Position numbers and translations under genes: made by a program. A stretch of 64,000 nt of DNA, from assembly GCA_037349315.1 (NCBI GenBank), contig JBAIAC010000010.1, positions 30,792,001 through 30,856,000 of the forward strand, in the 5' to 3' direction. Below are positions 1 to 9,592 of the stretch, one piece after another. Numbering within the stretch: position 1 is the stretch's first letter; each line of letters begins with the position of its first letter. The notes beneath the pieces were generated by a model. That model saw only the letters and a program-made list of their open reading frames with translations, made no database searches and had not been told where the DNA came from. This DNA is from Chelydra serpentina (Eukaryota > Chordata > Testudines > Chelydridae).

Positions 1-950
1 CTGATTCTACTCTATTCCACTGTATTTCTTGCATATTAATGCAACACAGTTGCCATACAGTATTGTTATTTATATGCACAGTAACACAGCACAATGTACT
101 TTGAGAAAAACTTTTTTCCTATGCACGACGAAGGTATTATAACAGCTTTGTTAATCACGTTGTTAGACACATTAACACTGCACCGTATTTGATGACAAGG
201 TAGACCAAGGATAACATGGAAACTCTCAATAGAAGCAGAATTCAAAGCCATCAAAATTACATTGGAAAAAGCAATGACTACAGCAAGAAGCCATCAAAGA
301 TGGAAAGCAATGATCAAAGCTCTATGTTCCACATGGAATAGAGAGGCATAAGTCAAGTCAAGTCATATTCGAAAGAGCTTAAGGTTATCAACATTATTGT
401 TATTGTAACAGCAAAGAGTGAGCAGAATGAAAACACACAGGGAGGGAGAGAGAGATTGTGAAGAAAAAAGGAACTGAGTGGGAGAGAGAAATAATCCATA
501 TATAATGGCCTGATTCTTAGTGATGAAAATCAGCATAGCTCCTTTAGTATCAATGGAGCTATGACAATTTATGCCAACTGAGGATTTGAGCCTATGCTTA
601 TATTACAAGAAGGAAAGTTTTGCACACTTGATTTAATGCTGTGAACTTCAAACCTCCGACATAATTGGTGTGGTTAACAAAATTGCAAACTTCAGAGGGT
701 TTTTCCACCCCTCGATGTTATTCTACAAAAAAAAGTTACGTTGGAAGTAGTTTTTAGGGGATTAGACTCACATTTCATCAGCTTGAATTTAACTGAAGAG
801 AAACAGTTTAGGAGGGACCAACAAAGCTGACCATGACTTACCTGGCATCTTTCATGTACAAGGGTCCAAAAGTGCAGTACAAATTGATTCCCTATGGAGT
901 CACTTTTACTCTTCACTGAAATGCAGCCAGGAGTGGAGTTGGCAATCTGA
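1..950. other. Intergenic DNA, no gene seen
   Basis: AT-rich sequence with only short chance open frames. Around 510-600 there is a decayed imperfect palindrome built around 'atcagcatagctcc' and 'ggagctatgacaa', the same kind of old interspersed repeat seen at 18729 and 26955. A purine-rich stretch lies near 440-490. Nothing else is recognisable. Confidence 0.6.
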
Positions 951-1655
951 AATGTTTACATCCCTCATTACTCCATCTCAAAGTTGTACACAAATATGCC
1001 AATGCATACCCACCTGTGAAGGGGTGTATCAGGCCCTCTGCTGGAGGCTTCATGGTCCTACCACACCCAGCCCCAGGAAATAGCAGTAGAGCTGGGTCCT
1101 CCAGGCCGCCTAGTGAGGCTGTGGGGAAGCATCCAATCAGAGCGAGGCTGTATAGAACAACCATCTAATATACGTGGGGGTCTTACATGGGACATGAGAG
1201 CTTCAGTTATCATCTCTTTAGTTGAAGCAAATGCTTCCTTCTCCTTTACAGGCTTTTACAGAAGTCCGATTACTTTTGTGTATGCAATTCCTCTAACTGA
1301 AGAGGTGGGATATATTACTACAGTAGGAAACCATACACTGTGCATGCTTGATCAAATTCATAATTACACTGATTACTGGAGTTCTACTCCAGTCACAACT
1401 TACTATCGGATCCTAACCTGGCTGCGTAGGTAACTGCTGATTGTGGTTCAGCATTTGGCTGAGCTTCTGAAAAAAGCAGGCCCTTTTCATTAGGTTCAGG
1501 TGGAGGTGTGCTCTTAGTCATCCTTATGAGTAGTTCAGGTGACGAACGTGTATCCTTTCATCTGCTCTCAGCTGGGACACAAAGGATTTGAGAATTGCTT
1601 TCCATTGAGAGACAGACCCACTTGCACTGTATTTTAAAGCTGTAGCACTCACAGA

Positions 1656-1745
1656 GGGCTCTACTTCTAACCTTAGCAGTGGAGGTGAATGCATGAATGA
1701 TACTTTAGTGGATAGTGGAGCTGACCATGTTGTAAACAGAATGTG
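1656..1745 (+). pseudogene. Possible Gypsy/retroviral aspartic protease scrap
   Basis: A short open segment contains LVDSGAD at 1705-1725, which fits the D-S/T-G active-site loop of retroviral and Metaviridae (Gypsy) aspartic proteases, usually followed by hydrophobic residues as here. A stop follows within about five codons, and I see no zinc knuckle upstream and no reverse transcriptase downstream. If real, it is a small remnant of an LTR retrotransposon whose other parts may lie between 950 and 1820. The motif is short enough to be chance, so the call is weak. Confidence 0.3.
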
Positions 1746-1819
1746 AAAAGACTTTTATGTTTCAGTGGACCAGTGAAGGTTAGAATTAACAAGCAGCTTT
1801 ACAAACTACTAGGCAGACT

Positions 1820-3155
1820 ACGTATACACCTGGATCGATCGGACTTCAGCTGTCGTTAAGACTGCGCCGATCACAACACGTCTGCCATTCTTCTCGCACT
1901 CTTGCCTTTCTTCTCCACGTTCGTCCGAAACGTTTAACAATGTCATCTTCCCATCTTCTTGGAGGCCGACCAGGGGGGGGGGGGTCTTTTCTGTTCTCGC
2001 GGGTACCACTCAGCAATGATTGCAGTCCAACTGTTATCCGTGAGCTGTGCTGTGTGGCCCGCCCATCGCATCTTGTTATGTCTGCTTTCCATGACAATAT
2101 CTTTCATACCGCTGCGTTCTCTGATGATTTCATTTGGTATATGATCCAGAAGGGAGATTCCCAACATAGCTCGTTCCATTGCCCTTTCAGCTACCAACAG
2201 CCGTTGCTCTTCTCTCTTCGTCAGTGCCCACGTTTCACTGCCATACAGCATGGCTGGCAGCACTGCTGAATTGAAAATATTTTTATGTGTGGTCTTGTCA
2301 ATTTTTCCTTTGAGGACGTCCTTGATGGAATTAAACGCACACCATCCTGCCCGAATCCTTCGCGAGAGGTCTCCGTTTAGGTCTTGGCGCACATTAACTT
2401 CTTGGCCCAAATATATGTACTGTTCCACTTCTTCGATGTCTTCTCCTGTTACCGTTATTTGGGCTTTTCGTAAGACGTCTGATCGCATATATTTCGTTTT
2501 GCAGGGGTTCATTTTCAGGCGGACCTGACTACTTTTCTTGTCGAGTCTTCGTAGCATGCTCTGCAGTTGGTTGGTGCTTTCGGCAGTTAGTACAATGTCG
2601 TCTGCAAATCTGAGATGAGATAATCTCTCTCCGTTTATGTTGACACCACTCCTCCAATTGATCTTGTTCATAACCATTTCGAGGCAGGCGGTGAATAGTT
2701 TTGGTGAAATTGTATCTCCTTGCTTTATGCCTTTCTCGATTGGGATGCGGAGGGGAGTTTCAAGGAGAGTAATGTCTGTTGTACATCCAGTATTCGCTTC
2801 CTTCAACAAACTAATGTACTGCATGTTAATGCCCTGCTCTGCGAGTGCCTTTAATATTGCATTAAACTCAACGCTATCGAAGGCCTTTTCATAGTCGACA
2901 AAAGCAATGCACAGCGGGAGTTTGTATTCCCTCGCTCTTTCAAGGAGCTGGCTACGGGTAAATATATGGTCGATTGTACTGAAATTTCTTCGAAACCCTG
3001 CCTGCTCTCTCGGCTGTTGTTCATCCAGACTCTGCGAAAGTCGATTTGTTATCACCTTTGTGAAGAGCTTGTAGATATGAGAGAGCAGGCATATAGGGCG
3101 GTAGTTCTTAAGATTTTCTCAATCACCCTTCTTGTGCAGCAAAATATTTTAAAGA
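1820..3155 (-). mobile_element. 5'-truncated RTE-type LINE
   Basis: The minus strand carries the C-terminal part of a non-LTR retrotransposon. Its reverse-transcriptase core and C-terminal region resemble the RTE clade, and no endonuclease domain precedes it. That is the usual outcome of incomplete target-primed reverse transcription. The element begins inside RT motif 1 near 3155 and its coding part ends near 1846. The plus-strand sequence on both sides is unrelated. The clade assignment rests on remembered family motifs, not on a search. Confidence 0.75.
1846..3150 (-). pseudogene. RTE-type reverse transcriptase, truncated and broken
   Basis: This encodes part of the endonuclease-reverse transcriptase that copies the LINE RNA into DNA at the insertion site. 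Read on the minus strand, it starts with LLHKKGD, one stop codon near 3115, then NYRPICLLS (RT motif 1), AFVDYEKAFDSV (first catalytic Asp), IKQGDTISP and RFADDIVL (the FADD catalytic pair). A 370-codon open frame runs 3055 to 1943. The conserved C-terminal segment GRPPRRWEDDI continues in another frame (1846-2097). The switch coincides with a run of 12 G on the plus strand at 1973-1984, so a homopolymer slip is the likely cause. The RT catalytic residues survive, but the N-terminal endonuclease is missing, so the copy is dead. Confidence 0.85.
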
Positions 3156-3159
3156 CACA

Positions 3160-3779
3160 GAGTGTGTTTTCCAGGTAATCTGTTCCTCCCGCCCCCTTTG
3201 TTCTGTTCCTCTGCCAATCTTTTTCTTAGTTTTTCAGTTTTCCCTATAGTTAATTTTTACCGTCTTCCTCTGTCTAAATCCCTCCTCTGTCCCCTTTCTC
3301 CTCCATTTCCCTCCTTCTCTTCTGTCCTCCCTCATTCACTCGACCTGCCAGCTACTCCTCTGCACCTCTTATAAATACATTCCCACTCCCAACCCTACTG
3401 TGGAATGCCAGGAGGGGAGTGAGTGCTGTCAGTCCTCATTTGTTGCTGTTGGGATCTTCTCCCTAGAGTGGAGGATGAATTGGTTGTGGAAGTTGTCCTT
3501 CAAAGGGGCTCATATGAAAAGGAAGGCAGGTCATCCTTTCCTTCTCCACCATGATGAGGAGACAGATCTGTGTAGCAGAGGCAAACAGGAATCAGCAATT
3601 CTCTACTTTCCTGTCAGGTATTGCTGCTTCACATAGTGGTAGAAAGTCATGGAATTCCAGAAACTCTGCACCCAGGCACCAGCTCTTCCCGATGCTGGCA
3701 CTTCACTTTCTCTTGGATTCTGATTGATTCTGCAATCCTTGCTTCACCAACTGCTGCTGAGGGAAAAGGAAGGGTATCA
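3160..3779. other. Intergenic, pyrimidine-rich stretch
   Basis: About 3180-3400 is strongly C+T rich on the plus strand with no repeat unit I can define. The rest is unremarkable, and I do not recognise a gene. Confidence 0.5.
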
Positions 3780-3787
3780 CTATAGAA

Positions 3788-3978
3788 CAGGCCTGCACAA
3801 CATGTGGCCCACGGAGGCTCTCTGTGTGGCCCGTGGGAGACTGGCTAAAAAAAAAAAGTTGCTCAACAACTTTTGCCGGAGAGTTTTTTTTTGCTCAACA
3901 ACTTTCCTCGCATCCGGTCCTCGGCTTTTTTCTTTGGAGTAATGTGGCCCTCACCGCTTTACGAGTTATGCAGGCCTG
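3788..3978. mobile_element. Short non-autonomous hAT element, 191 bp
   Basis: The ends are inverted copies of CAGGCCTGCA-AAC, and the element is flanked by a perfect 8-bp duplication CTATAGAA (3780-3787 and 3979-3986). An 8-bp duplication and CAG/CTG ends are the hallmarks of the hAT superfamily. The interior has repeated 'ttgctcaacaactttt' words and no coding capacity, so it relied on a transposase made elsewhere. Confidence 0.88.
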
Positions 3979-3989
3979 CTATAGAAGCT

Positions 3990-4930
3990 CTACCTCATCA
4001 GGCCATAGAGTCAGGGAGCTGTTGCCCCCACCTCCCCTGACCATAACTCCCATCAGGCCTGTTTGCGTCTATTGTGCACCCTCATGTATTCAAGTGGTTA
4101 AACTGCCAGTGCAATAATTAGAAGTGGCTCCACGTAGTACAACCTGGAATTTAAACCAGCGATGCTGCTAAGTCTCTCAATCATCAGGCAACAACTCATG
4201 CCAAACATTTTAATAGAATAATTTAAATGAGCTATACAACTTCACTCTGAAATGTATAGATATTAACAAAATATTTACTGATAACACTTCTTGGGCCAAC
4301 ATAATTCTTTCTCTGAAGAGAATTTGTTACAGACTAGCTTGACAGATGCTGGAGTTCATGAACATTAATTTTCAGTCTAAACATGATTTAACATTACTGT
4401 GTGAACATAGCTCTTCCCTTATTGTGTAATAGAATTCTAATCCTGTGCCTTTGTGGAAAAACTTTGGAAAAACTCATTCCACTTGAGCACTTTTTGTCAA
4501 GTTACTAAAGTGTGTGACTAAAAGAGTCCTGCAGTTGCACATGGGGTATCAATCTTTTGGCAACAATGAAGGTGTCTTACAAATGTAGATGTTAAACAGA
4601 GCTGGAGGATGCAAACTGACCAAAGGGTAAAGTAGATGGCAGGACAGTGCCCTATGTTTTATACATTATTCCCAGAACTTCTGAGAGTTATGCCAAATAA
4701 TAGTGTGTTGTGGGTCATAAAGGTATCTCAAGGTAGATGTGAACAGTGGTATTCTCTAACCTGCCCTGGGTGTGACAGAAATGCAGTGAATGACTTTCTT
4801 CAATTATTGTGGTACTAACAATATGTCATATTATAGGCTGCTGGCATATTGAGACAGTTACCGATCAAACTGACCAATATTGTGTCATTATTTCCGTGTA
4901 CTCACAACAGATTGTATCCGTCTCTTGTCT
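3990..4930. other. Intergenic, nothing recognised
   Basis: AT-rich single-copy-looking sequence with short open frames only. No repeat or gene recognised. Confidence 0.5.
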
Positions 4931-4934
4931 TGTA

Positions 4935-5045
4935 CTTAAACTGTAAGCTCTTTGGGGCACTGACCATCTTTTTGTTTTGCTTGTTCAGCAACTATCACAG
5001 TGGGGTCCTGGTCCATGACAGGGGCTCCTAGGTGGTAATAAACAG
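4935..5045 (+). repeat. L2/MIR-type repeat tail
   Basis: The words 'ctgtaagctctttgggg', 'ggggtcctggtccatga' and 'ggggctcctaggtggtaata' are the conserved 3' segment of an old amniote L2/MIR-like family. Related tails lie at 35955 (plus) and 50030 (minus). Confidence 0.6.
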
Positions 5046-6085
5046 TAACATTGGTTCTGTGTTTATTTTTTGGGCATACATTTACTACACCCAAATAGCC
5101 AGTGAGACACTCATTATGTACCCAAGGGTGAATCCTTAACTGTGCAGAACTCACCTTTGGCCCAGTTGAGAAGAGGGGAGGAAAAATGTAGCCACCTTTG
5201 TATCTTCTCCACTCTTGGGGCTTCTATTGTCCAAAATGGGCCCTTGCAATAGCTTAGAATAGCTTAAGGGATTCTCTAAGTTATGCTAACTGTAGCAGTT
5301 CTCTGTGCCATCAGAGAATAGGGTTGCATGTCCCAAGTTCCAGTCCTACTGCTGGCTACTTCTCTCTGCCTGATCGGGGAGGAGAAATGAGTGGCATAGA
5401 TGCCTCAGTGCATACAGCCCACCTACACGTGTCCTCATCTCACGTGGGTCCTGCAATAAATACAGCCCAGCTGGATCTGAGGACTGGGGACATTAAGTCT
5501 AGAACAGATAAGTGGTTATACAACAACATTACTTTTCATATATATCCCCTTATTTTCAGCAGGGTCTCACAACAGCTTCCCCTTCTGTGCCCACAACATT
5601 GGTCCTTCAGTGTGAGTGCAATTCATGATATGCAGACATCTAAGTGAATGCATTCACACACCAGGGAGTTAGACACCTCAATGACATCAAATTGTACCAG
5701 GAGTTTAAAAATTTAGTCCACATTTTCTACTGAGATTTAGGTGATCCTGCCAGAAGGTAACATGGATGGTCTAAATGAAATATTGGTCTTCTATAGAACT
5801 GTGAAAAATAGTGAATATACCATAACATTTGATATACCATAACATCTGACAAAAAGATATTTCAGCATATATACCTGGCCACTTTGCTTTTCACAAACGT
5901 TTATAAAAATTGTAAATATTTTCTGTGCAAATCTGCAACATTGTGAAGGTTCCCCATGAAATGGTAACATTTACTTTTTTTTAAAAAAAGGTAAAACTAA
6001 AATCATACAAGTTTTCAAATTGCAGCTATTCCACAGAGTCCTAGTTCTTTCCATCATTAAATTCTGTTCCTATTTTTAAAATTAA
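5046..6085. other. Intergenic, nothing recognised
   Basis: No protein-like open frame and no repeat boundary that I can define. Confidence 0.5.
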
Positions 6086-6086
6086 G

Positions 6087-6335
6087 GGTATGCCTACACT
6101 GCAATTAAACCGATGGCTGGACTGTACCAGCTGACTCGAGCTCAGGGTAAGGGGCTGTTTAATTGCAGTGTAGATGTTCAGGCTGGAGCCTGGGCTCTAG
6201 GACCCCATGAGGAGGAAGAATTCCCGAGCTCTGGCTTCAGCTCAAGCCAGAAAGTCTACACCGCAGTTAAAGATCCCTGTAGCACGAGCCCAAGCATGGG
6301 CCAGCCACCGGTGTCTATTTGCAGTGGAGACATAA
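6087..6335. mobile_element. Harbinger-like MITE
   Basis: The left end GGGTATGCCTACACTGCAA and the right end (reverse complement GGTTATGTCTCCACTGCAA) form imperfect terminal inverted repeats of the 'GGxxTGTCTACACT' type used by the other PIF/Harbinger elements in this window. The flanks are TA-rich, but the 3-bp duplication is not clean. There is no coding capacity. Confidence 0.6.
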
Positions 6336-6965
6336 CCAAATTAAAAAATGAGGGTTCATTCTTCTTCCTTAACTCAGAGCTATGTTAGTACAGCGTGCCA
6401 TGCATTAAGTTAACTTTCCTGGCTTTTGTTAGTTTGTGTCACAACCTTTCTATCATTTTAACACTGTATTTTCATGCTGAATTATATCTGTTTCAAGAAC
6501 AGCTTTCTGTTTTTTCATTGTTGTCTCCTGATGAAAAGCCATAATACTCTGTGACATTAAGACAATATACTCAGCGCAAGATTGAAATATTGCAATGAAT
6601 TATCTCCTGTTGAGAAGAAGCAAGAGGGTGATTTCTTTTAACAAAATTCTTTTCACTGGATTTTGCTCAACAATACAACAAAGGGAACCATAGTTACATA
6701 ACAAAGCATCCAAATCTGAGTGGTACAGATAGTTGTAATTAACGGATTGAGTTGGAATAAAAAAAAAAAATACAGCACTACACACATTGCAAAATCACAA
6801 GAGATTTATATGCATAGATGTGCCTCGGCTGCAAGATTTGGATGTGACTTGGTTTTTGAACACTCTCAGATTGCAGGGATATTTGGATTTGGATATTTGG
6901 ATCTGGTTTGGGTCCTTCCCTCTTTACATGATAACAGTTAGTAACTAAGAGGATACATGATCGAC
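6336..6965. other. Intergenic, nothing recognised
   Basis: AT-rich, with an A-run near 6760 and tandem 'ggatatttggat' words near 6878-6905. No gene seen. Confidence 0.5.
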
Positions 6966-7570
6966 AGTGGTGCAGGTAGAAATCATTTCTTGCCGGTACG
7001 CTGCACTCATGGGAGGGACAGAAAGGGGGGGCATGTGACCTCCCCACATGACTCCTTCCTGCCCTGCCCCCCCAGCTCAGGGCCCCCACACTCTCTCCCC
7101 ATCCTCTCCACATGATCCACATCCATCCCACATTATGGTGGGGGGGAGGGGAAGGGAGGGCTCTGTTCTCCTCCCGCTGTGCGGGAGACTTCTGCTGTAC
7201 AGACCCCAGGCAGGACGACTCAGGAGGCACAGCTGTGTGGAAGGGCTGGGGGCCAGGCTGGGGATGGTACAGCCATGCTGGGGAATCTGCCGGCATGGGG
7301 CCACCCAGCAGCCCCACATTTTGCTCCTTTCGGTGCGGCGGTTCCCGGGAGATCAGGGCTCTCTGGAACCGCAGCAGCGAAAGGAGCAGAAGAATGTGGG
7401 GCCACCGGGCAGCCCCACGCTGGCAGCTCCTTCGGTGCGGCTGCTGTTCTGCCCCCAGCCTTTCCACGCAGCTGTCTCTCCTGAGTTCTCCTGCCTGGGG
7501 TCTGTACAGCAGCCCCGCTGGCGGACATGGTCGTGGGGGCATCTGCCAATTAAAGGGGATTGATGTTGCT
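6966..7570. repeat. GC-rich palindromic repeat, possible foldback element
   Basis: A GC-rich island in AT-rich DNA. An outer inverted repeat pairs 7192-7251 with 7452-7512, and an inner one pairs 7311-7345 with 7365-7402 around a loop of about 19 bases. The outline fits a foldback DNA element, but I could not find a clean target duplication. The long minus-strand open frame across it (to 6778) is a product of base composition, not a gene. Confidence 0.65.
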
Positions 7571-7630
7571 TCACATACCACCTAAGCACCATTTAAGGCC
7601 AGGAGGAATATCTGAAGTTACTAATTCTAC

Positions 7631-7887
7631 GGGCTTGTCTACACTTAAAACAGCTGTGCCGCTGCAGCTATGCCACTGTAGCGCTTCAGGGTAGCCACTA
7701 CCTACATCATGTTACCTGTTGGCAAAGGTAATCACCTCCCTGAGAGGTCGCATCTAGGTCGATGGAAGAATTCTTTAGTTAATCTAGTGCTGTCTACACC
7801 GGGACTTAGGCCGGCTTCCGTGGCATTTTTCACAGCCCTGCCCAACGTAGTTAAAACCAACCTAATTTTCAACTGTAGACCAGGCCT
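7631..7887. mobile_element. Harbinger-type MITE, copy 1
   Basis: Starts GGGCTTGTCTACACT and ends TGTAGACCAGGCC, with an inner body shared with 7888-8670 and, inverted, with 9216-9440 ('gctgcagc', 'gcgcttcag', 'cacctccctgag'). Terminal repeats of this kind mark non-autonomous PIF/Harbinger elements. No protein is encoded. Confidence 0.7.
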
Positions 7888-8670
7888 GAGTCTATACTTG
7901 AACTGCTATATTGACACAGCTGCAGCTGCACCACTTTAGTGCTTTAGAGTAGACACTCCCTACAGCAATGGTAGGCATTCACCCATTGCTATAATTAATC
8001 CACCTCCCTGAGTTACATGACCAGGATGTGGGTGGTCAGACCTAGTGGTCAGAGCAGGAGTCAGGCTGAGTCAGGTACCAGGAGGTCAGAGTCCGAGACA
8101 GGTCAGGGGGTGAATTGAGAGTCCAGCACCAGGAGGCTGGTAGGGTCAGGTTACCAGGAGATTGGGGGCAAGGGCCAGGTTTCAGAAAGTAATTGAATAG
8201 CAAAGTCAAGGGACAGGGACAGAAGCCAGAATCTAGAGTCTACTGCAAGCAGAGTCTGGAGCAGAGACAGGTAGGCAGTCTGTATAGTTGCTCAAACAGC
8301 TCCCCTGCAGGACTTCCTGGTTTAAGTACTGGTACCGGCCAATCAATGGTCTGTGAGGGGCTGCCACTCAGGTCCTGCTGGATGGTACTTCCTGCCAAGC
8401 CCAGCCTTAGAGTGTCGTTTTGCGGGAGCCCAAGCCTAAGACTCCCATAGCAATGCACAGGTGTTGGGAGCCAGAACCTCCAAGGTTCCAGTCCTGCAGG
8501 TTCTAACATTGAGAGGCGGTAGCTAGCTCGATGGAAGAATTTTTCGGTTGACCTAGTGCTGTCTACACCAGGTTAGGTTGGCTTCACTATGTAGCGCAGT
8601 GGTATGGAATTTTCACACCCCTCAGTGATGTGGCTGGATTGACTTAACTTTCTAGTGTCGACCTGGCCTG
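7888..8670. mobile_element. Harbinger-type MITE, copy 2, split by an insertion
   Basis: A second copy follows copy 1 directly in the same orientation. Its left half is 7888-8012 and its right half 8510-8670. The two halves rejoin at the CTCCCTGAGAGG site seen uninterrupted in copy 1, so the 497 bases between them arrived later. Confidence 0.7.
8013..8509. mobile_element. 497-bp insertion, unclassified, possibly LTR-derived
   Basis: Flanked by TGAG on both sides (8009-8012 and 8510-8513), which looks like a 4-bp duplication of the interrupted MITE. It has many 'caggaggtcag'-like purine-rich words and encodes nothing. It could be a solo LTR, but the ends are not a clean TG...CA pair. Confidence 0.5.
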
Positions 8671-9215
8671 AAACTGCTGCTATTCATGATGATAAATGTA
8701 TTCTCTAACATGTAAAATACCATTTAGCACCTAAAAATAAGCAAATTAACTGTAATCATTAACAGTGTGACTGTCATCATCAAGGTCTGGTTTATAGCAC
8801 TGGGACTCTGACTACAGTTTGGAAATGAGCATGTTTCCAAGGTAGATGGCGTTTTTAACCGCCCCTCCCCCCGAACATTTTCTAGTATAGTTCTAGTACA
8901 ATCTTTGTGAGCAGAAATTGCAGAGGATTTCTAAATTGTACTAAGAGTGTCCTGGACTGTAGGACAACCTTGGTTCAACAGATGCATCAATGATAAATTG
9001 GGAGAAACATCCTTTTCTTTTGGCAGGGTTTGTGCACTTCAGAAGGAAAATCAGTTTGCAACGAGCATTTCTGTCTACTTGTTTGGGAATGACCTGCTAT
9101 AATTGGAGTGCTTTGTTTGCTTGTGATGACACCACCCAACTTATTTCCAAAAGATACATGGTAAAATTTTCAAAAGCACCTATGTTCCATTGGAAGTCTA
9201 TGAGACTTAGTTGTC
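8671..9215. other. Intergenic, nothing recognised
   Basis: No gene or clear repeat seen. Confidence 0.5.
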
Positions 9216-9440
9216 TGAGGCTAGGAATTTATGTCTGCACAATGATGTTGCTCAGGGGTGTGGAAAATCCACCCCCCAAGCGATATAATTATACTGACCT
9301 AACTCCCCAATGTAGAAAGTGCTCTCAGGGCGGTGGAGTACCTTCGCTGATGGGAGAAGCTCTCCTGTTAGCGTAGGTAGCATCTTCACTAAAGTGCTAC
9401 AGCAGCACAGCTGCAGCATTATATATGTAGACCTGCCTTA
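9216..9440. mobile_element. Harbinger-type MITE, inverted copy
   Basis: Same family as 7631-8670 in the opposite orientation: 'ctcaggggtgtgg' near the left, then 'gcgtaggtagcatcttcactaaagtgctacagcagcacagc', ending near TGTAGACCTGCC. The left boundary is uncertain. Confidence 0.6.
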
Positions 9441-9474
9441 AGTAATTTAGGTCCTAGTAATATGCCATCTGCAA

Positions 9475-9592
9475 ACCCAGACCTGAAGAAGAGCTCTGTG
9501 TAAGCTTGAAAGCTTCTCTCGTTCTCCAACAGAAGCTGGTCCAATAAGATATTACCTCACCTACCTTGTGTCTCTAATATCCTCGGACCAAA
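9475..9592 (+). repeat. Penelope-like element end, family B
   Basis: A fragment also seen near 17865 and, inverted, near 56268. It has CTGAAGA (9483-9489), an imperfect 'agagct...agctt' stem and GAAA (9508-9511), followed by 'caacagaagctggtccaata' and 'tattacctcacct'. I read it as the terminal repeat of a Penelope-like retroelement because the arrangement matches that of the better preserved Penelope ends at 22409 and 62480. Confidence 0.5.

Noticed and set aside
6778..7581. 267-codon minus-strand open frame
   Set aside because: It lies over a GC-rich palindrome where all frames on both strands stay open. The residues are Pro/Gly/Ala/Arg-rich with no domain, so it reflects composition.
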